From NCBI GenBank assembly GCA_048270425.1, contig JBLWSY010000001.1:434001-498000 (forward strand): a stretch of 64,000 nucleotides of DNA, in the 5' to 3' direction. Source of the DNA: Oceanospirillum sp048270425. Lineage in GTDB: Bacteria; Pseudomonadota; Gammaproteobacteria; Pseudomonadales; Halomonadaceae. How positions within the stretch are numbered: the first letter of the stretch is position 1; the number at the start of each line of letters is the position of its first letter. Shown here piece after piece: positions 25,070 to 34,567 of the stretch. The position numbers and the translations under genes were made by a program. The notes beneath the pieces were generated by a model. It made no database searches. It had not been told where the DNA came from and worked only from the letters and a program-made list of their open reading frames with translations.

Positions 25070-28000
25070 TCGCGTGGTTTGCCCGAAACCATGTGGCAGC
25101 GAATCTGCTGATGATATCCGTTCTTTTGGCAGGCACTTTTTTTCTGATGAAAAAAGTGCCCCTTGAAGTCTTTCCGGCCATTGAATTTGATCAGGTAGAC
25201 GTTTCTGTCAGCTTGAGGGGGGCGAGTCCTGAAGATATGGAGCAGGGTGTTGCTGTTCTGATCGAGCAGAGCATTCAGGATCTTGAAGGAATCGAACAGA
25301 TCTTCAGCCGATCTTCAGAAGGTTTGGCAACCGTCAGTATTGAAGTGGCCGAGGGATACGACCCCAAAGATCTTTTAACGGATGTTAAAGCCCGGGTTGA
25401 TGCGATCAGCAATTTACCGGCCGAAGCTGATCGACCGGTAATCGCCCTGGCGGAACGTATCAGGGAGGTGATTTCTGTTACCGTCTCCGGCGATCTGACG
25501 GAACGTGAAATCCGACAGGCTGCAGAACGTGTCAGAGATGACCTGATTCGTGCGCCCGGAGTCACGCAGGTTAAGCTTGATGGCGTTCGTGATTATGAAA
25601 TTGCGATTGAAATTTCCCCTTTTGTTCTGAAGCAACACGATCTTACTTTGAATGAGATACGACAGATCATTCAGGCTGAATCGGTCGATCTTACAGCGGG
25701 TAATCTGAAAACGGCGGGCAACGAAGTTCTGATCAGCTCAAAAGGGCAGCGTTACAGTCAGCGGGAATTTGAGAATATTGTTATCAAAGCGGATAGCAAT
25801 GGTGGCCTGATTCGCCTCAAAGACATTGCAACCGTGACGGATGGTTTTGAAGAGTCTCCGCTGCGAACCCGGTTTAATGGCAAGCCTGCGGCTATGATTG
25901 ATGTTTTTCGTACCGGGCAGGAGAGCGCGATTGCCGTTGCTGATGCGGTAAAAGAGTACATCGCATCCCGTCAGGCTGATCTGCCGCAAGGGCTTGAGAT
26001 CGGCTATTGGGATGATGATTCAGAGGTTGTTAAAAAACGTTTAAATACGCTGCTGACCAATGCGCTGCAAGGTGGTTTTCTCGTTCTTGCCCTGCTGACA
26101 CTGTTCCTGCGTCCGGCAATCGCATTTTGGGTGTTTATTGGTATCCCGATCAGTTTTATGGGGGCCTTTATTCTTCTGCCTTTACTTGGGGTCAGCCTGA
26201 ATATCGCCAGCCTGTTTGGCTTTATCCTAGTATTAGGGATCGTCGTAGATGATGCCATCGTTACCGGGGAGAACGTCTACAGTCATCTCAGAAAGTCTGA
26301 AAGTGGTCTGCATGCTTCGATTGTAGGTACTCAGGAGGTCGCTGTTCCGGTTACCTTTGGTGTTCTGACTACTGTGGCAGCTTTTTTGCCTCTGGCATTT
26401 ATCGATGGGCATCGTGGTGCAATTTTTGCTCAGATCCCGGCTGTTGTGATCCCGGTGCTTCTGTTTTCATTGATTGAATCCAAGTTTGTTTTACCTGCAC
26501 ACCTTAAATACATACGCATCCGCTCCAAGGATGAGAAACAGTCAAAGCTTGAGCAAATACAGCAAGGCTTCGCTGATGGTTTTGAGCGTTTTATCCTGCG
26601 CTACTACCGTCCGGCCCTCAAACGGGTACTGAGGTACCGTTATACGGCACTGGCATTTTCAATAGGGGCGCTAATCCTTTTGGTGGCAACCGTCAGTTCA
26701 GGCTGGATGCGCTTTACCTTTTTCCCGAAAATCCCAAGTGAAACTGCCCGTGTAACTTTAACGATGCCGTCAGGCACTTCGTTTGAAGTCACAGATCGGT
26801 TTATTATCAAAATAACGGACAAAGCCCGTGTTCTTCAGGAAAAATATCGTGATCCGGTAAGCGGTGTGAGCGTTATTCGGCACATATTCTCAACGACGGG
26901 GGCCGGTGGTTCTCCTCATATCGGTCGGGTCAGATTCGAAATCACCCCTGCGGAGGAGCGTGAAGCGAGTATTACCAGTCTGCAGCTTGTGAATGAATGG
27001 CGTCAGCTCATTGGGCCGATTCCCGGAGCTGAGTCCCTTGCGTTCAGGTCAGAGTTTGGGCGTGCGACTGATCCGGTTGATATCGAACTATCGGGGTCTG
27101 ATCTCAGGGTGCTTTCGGAGGTCGCCGAACAGGTTAAAACCCGACTGGGGACTTATCCCAGCCTGTTCGATATCAGTGATTCGCTGGCGGATGGCAAACA
27201 AGAGTTACGGATAGAGCTGAAAGATCAGGCTTATATGCTGGGATTGGACAGGAGTACCCTTCTTCAGCAGGTTCAGCAAGCTTATCTGGGCAGTGAGGTA
27301 GAACGTATCCAGCGTGGTCGCGAGGAAATCGTCGTAATGATGCGTCTGCCTGCGAACGAACGCGATTCCGTCTCAGATCTTCTGGATCTTGAGATTGTCG
27401 CGAATGATGGTACGCGGATTCCTTTATCGCATCTGGCTGATCTTAAGCCGGGCAAGAGTCCGTCTGCGATCTACCGGATTGATGGCTACCGTACGGTCAA
27501 TATCACTGCTGATATGAATAAGAAAACGGCGAACACAACGGTGCTCAATCAGGATCTTGAGCAGTATCTTGAACAGTTGACCCGCCAGTACCCTTCAGTA
27601 GGTTATACACTCAGAGGAGAAGCTGAAGAGCAGCAAAAGTCATTTGGGTCCTTACAGATCGGCTTAATACTGGTGTTGTTTATCATTTATGGACTGCTCG
27701 CTATCCCTTTCGGCAGCTATAGTCAGCCATTAATTGTGATGTCAGTTATCCCTTTCGGGGCTATTGGGGCCGTGCTTGGCCATGCGCTGATGGGTATGCC
27801 GTTGACCATTATGAGTCTGATGGGGTTGTTGGCATTGGTTGGCGTCGTGGTGAACGACAGCCTTGTGCTGGTGGACTTTGTTAATCAGAAGCGCGCCCAG
27901 GGCTATCATCTGCATAAAGCGATTATGAGCGCTGCTCCTAAACGTTTCCGCCCAGTGATGCTGACGTCGATGACCACCTTTATCGGACTTTTTCCACTGC

Positions 28001-28164
28001 TATTTGAGAAATCGACTCAGGCCCAGTTTTTGATTCCTATGGCGGTTTCCCTAGGCTTCGGTATTTTATTTGCTACACTTATTACACTCTTCCTGATTCC
28101 TGTTAACTATATGATTCTCGAAGATATTAAGTCACGGATAAAGGCTGTTAAAAATAGCCTCTAG
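25066..28164 (+). CDS. RND efflux pump permease (AcrB/HAE1 superfamily)
   Basis: A 1032-residue inner-membrane proton-driven exporter with the RND topology: helix 1 at ~9-29, a large periplasmic loop, helices 2-6 at ~330-470, helix 7 near ~527, a second periplasmic loop and helices 8-12 at ~860-1020. The proton-relay acidic residues sit in helix 4 (FILVLGIVVDDAIVTGENVY). Motifs such as GASPEDMEQGVAVLIEQSIQ and the second-half LLALVGVVVNDSLVLVDFVN are typical. It starts inside the adaptor gene stop. Its relation to particular drug pumps cannot be resolved by eye; a multidrug or toxic-compound substrate is inferred. Confidence 0.92.
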   Translation: MIAWFARNHVAANLLMISVLLAGTFFLMKKVPLEVFPAIEFDQVDVSVSLRGASPEDMEQGVAVLIEQSIQDLEGIEQIFSRSSEGLATVSIEVAEGYDPKDLLTDVKARVDAISNLPAEADRPVIALAERIREVISVTVSGDLTEREIRQAAERVRDDLIRAPGVTQVKLDGVRDYEIAIEISPFVLKQHDLTLNEIRQIIQAESVDLTAGNLKTAGNEVLISSKGQRYSQREFENIVIKADSNGGLIRLKDIATVTDGFEESPLRTRFNGKPAAMIDVFRTGQESAIAVADAVKEYIASRQADLPQGLEIGYWDDDSEVVKKRLNTLLTNALQGGFLVLALLTLFLRPAIAFWVFIGIPISFMGAFILLPLLGVSLNIASLFGFILVLGIVVDDAIVTGENVYSHLRKSESGLHASIVGTQEVAVPVTFGVLTTVAAFLPLAFIDGHRGAIFAQIPAVVIPVLLFSLIESKFVLPAHLKYIRIRSKDEKQSKLEQIQQGFADGFERFILRYYRPALKRVLRYRYTALAFSIGALILLVATVSSGWMRFTFFPKIPSETARVTLTMPSGTSFEVTDRFIIKITDKARVLQEKYRDPVSGVSVIRHIFSTTGAGGSPHIGRVRFEITPAEEREASITSLQLVNEWRQLIGPIPGAESLAFRSEFGRATDPVDIELSGSDLRVLSEVAEQVKTRLGTYPSLFDISDSLADGKQELRIELKDQAYMLGLDRSTLLQQVQQAYLGSEVERIQRGREEIVVMMRLPANERDSVSDLLDLEIVANDGTRIPLSHLADLKPGKSPSAIYRIDGYRTVNITADMNKKTANTTVLNQDLEQYLEQLTRQYPSVGYTLRGEAEEQQKSFGSLQIGLILVLFIIYGLLAIPFGSYSQPLIVMSVIPFGAIGAVLGHALMGMPLTIMSLMGLLALVGVVVNDSLVLVDFVNQKRAQGYHLHKAIMSAAPKRFRPVMLTSMTTFIGLFPLLFEKSTQAQFLIPMAVSLGFGILFATLITLFLIPVNYMILEDIKSRIKAVKNSL

Positions 28165-28312
28165 TACAAAGGCTATATGGTAAAAGGTTAATGGGCTTCA
28201 ACGGGAAAGGACACCCAACGCATATCATTAAGACGCCAGTATTGAAGGGATTCTTCTGGTGTTGTCGCAGGAAAACCGCCCCCCATCGGTTTCTGCTAAG
28301 GATCTATTACTT

Positions 28313-29224
28313 ATGCGCATTGTCTTGTCATCCCCACTGACAGATCAGGGCCACTACCTGGAAGCGTTAAAAAAATTCTGTCCCTATGCTGATATTCGCC
28401 TCTGGAGTGACGTAAAAGAGGGAAGTTGGCAAGCTGAGTATGCCTTGGTTTGGCAACCGGAAAATCGTCTTTTCCTGCATCAAAAAGAGCTGAAAGCTAT
28501 TTTTAACCTGGGTGCCGGTATTGATGCCCTGGAAAAATTGCCTGATCTGCCGAAGGATATTCCGCTGTTTAAACTGCGGGATGCGGGTATGGGGCAATGG
28601 ATGCTGGAATACGTGATGTATGGACTGGTGCACTTTGGCCGTCATTTTGATCACTATCGTCACCATCAGCAAAGCCAATCCTGGCACCCGGAATACACTC
28701 ATAGCCTGCAGCAGCGTCGTATTGGTATTCTCGGTTTGGGCCCATTGGGTGCTTTTGTTGGCGAGCAGCTCTCTCAGCTGGGTTATAGCGTGATCGGCTG
28801 GAGTCGCTCAGAAAAAGATGGCCTTAGTTTTGAGCAACTAAACGGCTACGAGAATCTCGACGGTTTTCTCTCACGCTGTCATTTTCTGGTCAATCTACTA
28901 CCGGCGAAAAATGAAACCTACCACCTACTGGGTGAGCAACGTTTGATGCGTTTACCCCGTGGAGCAGTTGTGATTAGTGTTGGACGGGGGAGTGTGATTG
29001 ATGAGCACGCCCTTTTGGTTCAGCTGCAAACCCGGCATCTCAGGGGGGCATTACTGGATGTCTTCGAGCATGAGCCTTTGTCCAAAGAGCATCCTTTCTG
29101 GAAGCAGGATAATATTCTGATTACCCCCCATATGGCTGCACCAACCCAGCACGAGGAAGCTATTCGCCAGATTCTGGGTGATATTCTGGATATTGAATTG
29201 GGTAGTGGCCATAACCTGATGTAG
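28313..29224 (+). CDS. ghrA: Glyoxylate/hydroxypyruvate reductase A
   Basis: A 303-residue D-2-hydroxyacid dehydrogenase reducing glyoxylate to glycolate and hydroxypyruvate to glycerate with NAD(P)H. The Rossmann motif is GILGLGPLGAFVGEQL (~140-155) with RS following beta-2 (WSRSEKDG), a sign of NADPH preference. Catalytic Arg (VGRGSVIDEHAL), Glu (FEHEPLSKEHPFW) and His (ITPHMAAPTQ) are in place. ATG 28313 gives the usual GhrA length; an in-frame GTG at 28259 is less likely. Glycerate kinase at 53.7 kb could use its product in the glyoxylate-to-glycerate route. Confidence 0.9.
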   Translation: MRIVLSSPLTDQGHYLEALKKFCPYADIRLWSDVKEGSWQAEYALVWQPENRLFLHQKELKAIFNLGAGIDALEKLPDLPKDIPLFKLRDAGMGQWMLEYVMYGLVHFGRHFDHYRHHQQSQSWHPEYTHSLQQRRIGILGLGPLGAFVGEQLSQLGYSVIGWSRSEKDGLSFEQLNGYENLDGFLSRCHFLVNLLPAKNETYHLLGEQRLMRLPRGAVVISVGRGSVIDEHALLVQLQTRHLRGALLDVFEHEPLSKEHPFWKQDNILITPHMAAPTQHEEAIRQILGDILDIELGSGHNLM

Positions 29225-29413
29225 CCGGTAGCCCCGGAAGTCTTTTTATCTTATGCCCTGTGAGTCCGGTCAAAGTTACAAATTGTTACCGGATTCATAG
29301 GAGTTTCTGCGTTTTATCACTGATCTGCAACGCATCTTCCACTAGAATTCAGCCCAATTCCACACACTTGCAGTGGTCTTGACTGCTTACTACGCCTTTA
29401 AGGATGCTTTTCT

Positions 29414-30676
29414 ATGTTTGACCCTGTCATGATGGGTTGTCTGATTCTGTTGGTTATTGCAGCTCTCTGGGTAACTGAGCTGGTGCACGTTAGTATGACA
29501 GCACTTTTGGTGCCTGTTTTGGCGGTTGTTTCCGGAATTTTTGATGTCAAACAGGCCTTTAGTGCCTTCGCAAATCCAATTATCTTTATCTTTTTGGGTG
29601 GCTTTGCACTGTCTGCTGCACTTCATAAGCAAAAATTGGATCAGCGAATTGCTCAGACTATTCTCAGCATCGCCGCTGGCCGACTCAGTAAAGCAGCCAA
29701 CCTGATTTTCATTACCACCGCAGTGCTTTCCATGTGGATCTCAAATACGGCAACAGCAGCTATGATGTTGCCGTTAACATTGGGGGTTTTATCAGCGCTT
29801 GATTCTTCAGAGCATCGCCGGACCTATCTTTTCTTTTTGTTGGGCATTGCGTTTTCAGCAAATATTGGCGGTATCGGCACGCTAGTGGGTAGTCCGCCAA
29901 ATGCGATTGCTGCTGCAGCTGTAGGCTTAAGCTTTACCGGTTGGATGATGGTCGCCATGCCTGTCGTTCTGGTTCTGATGCCGGTCATGATCTTTACCCT
30001 GCGCTTTACCTGTAAACCGGATCTGAGTCAGCCGGTAGAGTTTGAAGCCACTAAACTGCCGCCACTCAATCGTACACAATGGATGACTTTGGGCGTTTTT
30101 GGTCTGACAGTTGCCGGCTGGATCTTCAGTAAGCCTTTGGCTTCTGTACTGGGGATTAGCAGTGGTATTGATGCGATTGTGGCTGTAACTGCTATTTTAT
30201 TGCTGGCAGCTCTTCGTTTATTGAACTGGGAAGAACTTAACGAACAAACTGACTGGGGTATTTTGCTGCTTTTTGGGGGTGGCCTGACCCTAAGCGCGCT
30301 TTTGTCCGAGTCAGGGGCAAGTAGCTTTATTGCCGATCATATTATTCAGATGATCGAGCACACACCGCTACTGGTCTTTGTGATCAGTCTGATCATTTTT
30401 GTTATGGTACTGACGGCAGTAGCCAGTAACACAGCCAGTGCAGCGCTTTTATTGCCGATCTTTCTGCCGTTAGCGGAGGGTGTAGGTCTTGGACAAACCG
30501 GTCTGGCAGTGCTGATAGCCATTGGTGCCTCCTGTGCATTTACCTTGCCGGTAGCAACACCGCCTAATGCGATTGTTTTTGGCAGTGGTTTTGTCCCACA
30601 AAAAGAGATGCTGCGCGTGGGTTCTCTGCTCAGCTTAGTCGTCTTACCGGTACTGGTAGGCGTTGGCCTCAGCTGA
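29414..30676 (+). CDS. DASS/SLC13 family anion transporter
   Basis: A 420-residue inner-membrane protein with about 11 helices. Two inverted-repeat SNT signatures are visible, SNTATAAMMLPL (~112) and SNTASAALLLPI (~337), which in VcINDY-type transporters bind the carboxylate and sodium. The helical hairpins GGIGTLVGSPPNAIAAAA and ALPVATPPNAIVFGSGF also match. Such proteins import dicarboxylates, citrate, sulfate or related anions with Na+. The shorter-than-average length is compatible with DASS. It has a terminator downstream and no obvious enzyme partner, so the substrate is open. Confidence 0.88.
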   Translation: MFDPVMMGCLILLVIAALWVTELVHVSMTALLVPVLAVVSGIFDVKQAFSAFANPIIFIFLGGFALSAALHKQKLDQRIAQTILSIAAGRLSKAANLIFITTAVLSMWISNTATAAMMLPLTLGVLSALDSSEHRRTYLFFLLGIAFSANIGGIGTLVGSPPNAIAAAAVGLSFTGWMMVAMPVVLVLMPVMIFTLRFTCKPDLSQPVEFEATKLPPLNRTQWMTLGVFGLTVAGWIFSKPLASVLGISSGIDAIVAVTAILLLAALRLLNWEELNEQTDWGILLLFGGGLTLSALLSESGASSFIADHIIQMIEHTPLLVFVISLIIFVMVLTAVASNTASAALLLPIFLPLAEGVGLGQTGLAVLIAIGASCAFTLPVATPPNAIVFGSGFVPQKEMLRVGSLLSLVVLPVLVGVGLS

Positions 30677-30757
30677 TAACTGCACTCGGTTGATAGCTGC
30701 TCGCAGTTAATATCAGCCCCTAGCGAAACGTCTCCAGACGAAAAACCTTCCTGAATT

Positions 30758-30796
30758 GCCCCGTGGAAAAGCTTTAGGGCTTTGCACGGGGCTTTT
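30758..30796 (+). terminator. Terminator after the DASS transporter gene
   Basis: GCCCCGTG (30758-30765) pairs with CACGGGGC (30785-30792); the loop contains AAAGC/GCTTT, and T4 follows. Confidence 0.75.
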
Positions 30797-30847
30797 GTTA
30801 GAATGCCCGCCTGAAATTACCGACAGATTGATCCTTTAAGGCAGGCT

Positions 30848-32794
30848 ATGACCGTTCTTCTGATGACCCCTCCTATGACCCAACTGAATACGCCTTATCC
30901 GGCAACGGCGTATCTCACCGGTTTTCTCCGTTCAAGGGGTTATGAAGCGGTACAGCGGGATCCGGCCATAGAGCTTTTCCTTGAGATGATGACCGCTCAG
31001 GGGCTGGATATTATCCGTCAGCACGTCGAAGAAAACTTTGAGCACTATGAGGATGATCAGCTACCGGAGGTGATTTATAACTTTCTGGCTGAGTTTGATC
31101 GTTATCGCCTTTGCGTTGAGCCTGCTATCCGATTTCTGCAGGGCAAGGATCCGAGCCTTGCCCTGAGAATCAACTCCCGTCGTTTCCTGCCAGAAGGGCC
31201 AGCCTTTGATGTGATCACTCAGATGGAGGCAGTTTCCACGGATTCAGCGGAACATCGTGATGTATTAAAAGCGGCCTTCGGTGATCTGGGTGTACAGGAT
31301 AAAGCCAAGTATCTGGCAACCTTGTTTATCAATGATCTGTCCGCAGTGATTACCCAGGGCGTTGATCCTTATTTTGAAGTCAGTCGCTATGGTGAACGTC
31401 TGGCGGCAGCAAACCCGAGCTTTGATGACCTGTACGACACCTTAATGGCAGAGCCGACCTTCAGTTCAGAGATTCTGGAGCAGCTGGTTGAGCTTTATCT
31501 GGAAGAAACACAGCCCAGTGTTGTCGCTCTTACCGTGCCTTTCCCCGGCAATATGCTGGGGGCACTTCGAATTGCCCAAACCTGTAAAGAGATCAATCCG
31601 GAATTACCTGTGGTGATGGGTGGTGGATTCGTCAACACCGAGCTGCGCGCTCTTAAAGATCCCCGTTTATTTGAGTTTGTCGATTTCATCTGCCTCGATG
31701 ATGGCGAACGCCCTTTTATGACGCTGCTGGAATATTTTGCGGGTCAGCGCCAGGCGGACGAACTGGTTCGAACTTATTTCCTTGCTGAAGATGAAAATGG
31801 CGAGCAATACGTCCATCTGAATGAAAACCCGGAACTGCATGATATTCCGCAAACTGATGTCGGTACTCCGGTTTATGACGGCCTGCCGCTGGGGGAATAT
31901 CTTTCCCTGTGTGAGATGCTAAACCCGATGCATCGTATCTGGAGTGATGGTCGCTGGAACAAACTGACCATTGCCCACGGTTGTTACTGGCGAAAGTGCA
32001 GCTTCTGCGACGTGACACTGGATTACATCGACCGCTATGACGAGGCTGGTGCCGATATTCTAGTGGATCGAATTGAACAGTTAATCGAAGAAACCGGCCA
32101 AACAGGTTTCCACTTTGTTGATGAAGCTGCTCCACCTAAAGCCCTGTTTGCGCTTGCCAAGCGTCTGATTGAACGGGGCGTTGTGATCAGCTGGTGGGGT
32201 AATATCCGTTTCGAAAAAACTTTTACGCCTGAACGATGCCAGTTACTGGCGGATTCCGGCTGTATTGCCGTTAGTGGTGGTCTTGAGGTCGCCTCAGACC
32301 GGCTGCTTAAGCTGATGAAAAAGGGCGTTAGTGTCGAGCAGGTAGCACGGGTGACTAAGGCGTTCAGTGATGCCGGTATTCTGGTACACGCTTACCTGAT
32401 GTACGGCTTTCCGACCCAGACTGAACAGGAAACGGTGGATGCGCTGGAGATGGTACGCCAGATGATGCAGCAGGGCTGTTTCCAGTCTGCCTACTGGCAC
32501 CGCTTTGCAGCAACGATTCACAGCCCGATCGGTATTAACCCACAAGAGTACGGCATTACACTGGCAGATCGTCCGGAAACCCTGTTTGCTGAAAACGATG
32601 TGGACTTCACTGATCCGACAGGCACAGATCATGAGATGTTGGGCGAGGGGCTACGTAAGGCGCTGTACAACTACATGCACGGTATCGGCTTTGATCAGCC
32701 GTTAAGCTTCTGGTTTAACCAGCCTGTGACCCGTACTCGGGTCAGGAAAGACCTGATTTCTAAAGCAGTGCATCAGCTGATTGTCAGTAACTGA
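30848..32794 (+). CDS. Radical SAM protein with N-terminal cobalamin-binding-like domain and CX4CX2C motif
   Basis: A 648-residue cytoplasmic enzyme. The N-terminal half resembles a B12-binding Rossmann domain of class B radical SAM proteins (VVALTVPFPGNMLGALRI, then VVMGGGFVNTELRAL, ~220-260), but no clear DxHxxG cobalamin motif is seen. The [4Fe-4S] motif is CYWRKCSFC at residues 379-387, that is CX4CX2C, one residue longer than the canonical CX3CX2C. Downstream segments GFHFVDEAAPPKALFALAKR and VSGGLEVASDRLLKLMKKG fit the radical SAM barrel (GGE-like and later SAM-contact strands). The product is unknown. Expressed from its own unit after the transporter terminator. Confidence 0.85.
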   Translation: MTVLLMTPPMTQLNTPYPATAYLTGFLRSRGYEAVQRDPAIELFLEMMTAQGLDIIRQHVEENFEHYEDDQLPEVIYNFLAEFDRYRLCVEPAIRFLQGKDPSLALRINSRRFLPEGPAFDVITQMEAVSTDSAEHRDVLKAAFGDLGVQDKAKYLATLFINDLSAVITQGVDPYFEVSRYGERLAAANPSFDDLYDTLMAEPTFSSEILEQLVELYLEETQPSVVALTVPFPGNMLGALRIAQTCKEINPELPVVMGGGFVNTELRALKDPRLFEFVDFICLDDGERPFMTLLEYFAGQRQADELVRTYFLAEDENGEQYVHLNENPELHDIPQTDVGTPVYDGLPLGEYLSLCEMLNPMHRIWSDGRWNKLTIAHGCYWRKCSFCDVTLDYIDRYDEAGADILVDRIEQLIEETGQTGFHFVDEAAPPKALFALAKRLIERGVVISWWGNIRFEKTFTPERCQLLADSGCIAVSGGLEVASDRLLKLMKKGVSVEQVARVTKAFSDAGILVHAYLMYGFPTQTEQETVDALEMVRQMMQQGCFQSAYWHRFAATIHSPIGINPQEYGITLADRPETLFAENDVDFTDPTGTDHEMLGEGLRKALYNYMHGIGFDQPLSFWFNQPVTRTRVRKDLISKAVHQLIVSN

Positions 32795-32852
32795 CACTTA
32801 TCGACAGCTACTGACCAGCCTGAAAGCTCACTTAGAAAGATATCTGCGGATA

Positions 32853-33107
32853 TCAGGTACAGTTTTCCAGCTCGGTAAGAAGCTTCAGGGCTTCTTCCCG
32901 GCTTGCACCACAAACATATTCTGCGGGCTGAAAGTCACTACAGACCTTCGGCCGTTCAGGTTTGCCGAACAGCTCACAGCGAAGATCGTCCATCAGGTGA
33001 GGGCAGGGTACACCAGCAGGTTTGCCCTGAGGCATTTTAGGTAAAGGGCTTGAAATGCTGGGGGATGTGCAACACGCGGCACAGCCCATTCGACACGTTA
33101 ACGCCAT
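32853..33107 (-). CDS. YkgJ-family cysteine cluster protein
   Basis: An 84-residue protein with the YkgJ-type Cys arrangement: CRMGCAACC near the N terminus, then CPHL, RCELFG, KVCSDF and YVCG. These proteins probably bind zinc or an iron-sulfur cluster; none of their functions is firmly known. It is convergent with the radical SAM gene 58 nt away. The start has no clear Shine-Dalgarno in the immediately upstream bases. Confidence 0.85.
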   Translation of the reverse strand: MALTCRMGCAACCTSPSISSPLPKMPQGKPAGVPCPHLMDDLRCELFGKPERPKVCSDFQPAEYVCGASREEALKLLTELENCT

Positions 33108-33317
33108 TTAAACTCCAAATTTGCCAATTTCCGGGAACCAGAACGCAATCTTATGATCTTAGTCAGTTGCTGATTTCTTTAAGGCTGCGCAATATAAGAC
33201 TGTTTGTCGTATTTGTCAGGTATTATCACCTGATTTTGAGCAGTTTAACTGCCAGCTCCATCCACATAAAACTATTAGAAAAGCCTTTAAGGCTTCTACC
33301 AACAGAGGAGACGGATC

Positions 33318-33596
33318 ATGCCCGTTGCAACCGCCCGCCACATTCTCGTGGCCGATGAGAAGCAGTGCCTGGATCTGAAAGCGAAAATTGAATCCGGTAA
33401 TGACTTTGCTGCCATTGCTCAAGAGCATTCCCTTTGCCCATCTGGTGCAGAAGGCGGTGATCTGGGCAGCTTCCGACCGGGAGAGATGGTGCCTGAGTTT
33501 GATAAAGCTGTATTCACCGGTGAAGTGAATCAGGTATTAGGCCCGGTTCAGACCCAATTCGGCTATCATCTGCTGGAAGTGACCAGCCGTAGCTGA
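33318..33596 (+). CDS. ppiC: Parvulin-type peptidyl-prolyl isomerase PpiC
   Basis: A 92-residue single-domain parvulin, cytoplasmic because it has no signal peptide. Family residues are visible: ARHILVADEKQCLDLKAKI, the active-site-loop Cys of EHSLCPSGAEGGDLGSFRPG, MVPEFDKAVF and QTQFGYHLLEV. It catalyses cis-trans isomerisation of X-Pro bonds during folding. An AGAGGAG site lies just upstream. A terminator follows at 33620, so it is monocistronic. Confidence 0.93.
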   Translation: MPVATARHILVADEKQCLDLKAKIESGNDFAAIAQEHSLCPSGAEGGDLGSFRPGEMVPEFDKAVFTGEVNQVLGPVQTQFGYHLLEVTSRS

Positions 33597-33619
33597 TCAG
33601 CCGGATCGAACTGATTTTT

Positions 33620-33650
33620 AAAAGGCTTGCTCTTTGAGCAGGCCTTTTTT
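33620..33650 (+). terminator. Rho-independent terminator after ppiC
   Basis: A 13-bp stem (33620-33632 with 33636-33648, one G-T pair) around TTT, ending in T6. Confidence 0.88.
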
Positions 33651-33718
33651 AATTGTTGGTCAAAACGATATCATCCATTAATCAATCCCTTCAGCAAATA
33701 GATCTTCAGGAAACGACT

Positions 33719-34138
33719 ATGTGGCTGCAAAAAGAGATACAACTTAAGCCCCGCCAACGTGGATTTCATCTTGTAACAGCAGAGATTCTGAAACAGCTGC
33801 CCGAGCTGAGAGATTTTAAGGTAGGTCTTGCTCATTTTTTCATTCAGCATACGTCAGCAAGTCTTACACTCAATGAGAATGCGGATCCAACGGTTCGGGC
33901 GGATTTTGAGCAGTTTTTCAATTGCTATGTGCCGGAAAACGAGCCCTATTTTCAGCACACTTTAGAGGGTTCTGATGATATGCCGGCACATCTTAAAGCC
34001 AGCCTTCTGGGCAATAGCCTGATGCTCCCGATAACCAATGGGCAGCTTAATATCGGAATCTGGCAAGGGATCTATCTGGGAGAACATCGCAATCATGGAG
34101 GTTCACGACAAATCGTGGTGACCCTGAACGGCGAATGA
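33719..34138 (+). CDS. yjbQ: YjbQ family (UPF0047) protein
   Basis: A 139-residue protein of the secondary thiamine-phosphate synthase/UPF0047 family, with conserved FIQHTSASLTLNENADPTVR and the C-terminal QGIYLGEHRNHGGSRQIVVT. E. coli YjbQ shows weak thiamine phosphate synthase activity, and the physiological role is unsettled. ATG 33719 follows AGGAAACGACT and gives the usual length; the longer frame from 33653 overlaps the ppiC terminator and is rejected. Convergent with the HopJ gene across a shared hairpin. Confidence 0.9.
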   Translation: MWLQKEIQLKPRQRGFHLVTAEILKQLPELRDFKVGLAHFFIQHTSASLTLNENADPTVRADFEQFFNCYVPENEPYFQHTLEGSDDMPAHLKASLLGNSLMLPITNGQLNIGIWQGIYLGEHRNHGGSRQIVVTLNGE

Positions 34139-34174
34139 GCAGAGCGAGTCAGCCGAATATCACAGTTTAGAGTC

Positions 34175-34201
34175 AAAAAAACCGGTCGCAGTGACCGGTT
34201 T
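34175..34201. terminator. Terminator between convergent yjbQ and HopJ-family genes
   Basis: AAACCGGTC (34179-34187) pairs with GACCGGTTT (34193-34201). The T-run is strong on the minus strand (seven T) and weak on the plus strand. Confidence 0.85.
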
Positions 34202-34228
34202 ATCGGATATCCATTCAACGCCCTGAGT

Positions 34229-34567
34229 TTATTTTCTGACCAGAGCTACCGAATCGAATTTGATGCCATCCCAACCGTGCTGCATAAAGTTACGGATATT
34301 GCCGTGGTCCGTTCCTTCCGGTGTGTTAAGAACATCCTGGTAGAAGCGTCCAAAACAACGCAGCGTGGATTCTTTATCAAGGTTCTGATCTTTTGCAAAA
34401 GCAAAAATCTTGCAGCTGCCTTCATTCTGACCTGCTTCATTTCTGATATCGCCATTACTGAAGGATGCAGGAGTATATTCATACATCTCGGCAATTACAT
34501 TTTGGGTTTCTTCAAATTCAGGGCCTTGTTCATCGGAAAATTTTTGCAAAAAATCATTCAAAGTCAT
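34229..34567 (-). CDS. HopJ-family protein
   Basis: A 112-residue protein matching the HopJ type III effector family (MTLNDFLQKFSDEQGPEFEET, IAEMYEYTPASFSNGD, ESTLRCFGRFYQDVLNTPEGTDHGNIRNFMQHGWDGI). The family was named from a Pseudomonas syringae protein, but many members occur in free-living gammaproteobacteria without a secretion system; no type III genes are seen in this window. It is more likely a small housekeeping or stress protein. Cytoplasmic, no signal. Function unknown. Confidence 0.85.
   Translation of the reverse strand: MTLNDFLQKFSDEQGPEFEETQNVIAEMYEYTPASFSNGDIRNEAGQNEGSCKIFAFAKDQNLDKESTLRCFGRFYQDVLNTPEGTDHGNIRNFMQHGWDGIKFDSVALVRK

Noticed and set aside
32839..32854. GATATC-TGCG-GATATC hairpin between convergent genes
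   Set aside because: Short stem with no T run; not convincing as a terminator.
33216..33233. Palindrome TCAGGT-N6-ACCTGA upstream of ppiC
   Set aside because: A 6-bp stem without a strong T run; could be chance, so not listed as operator or terminator.
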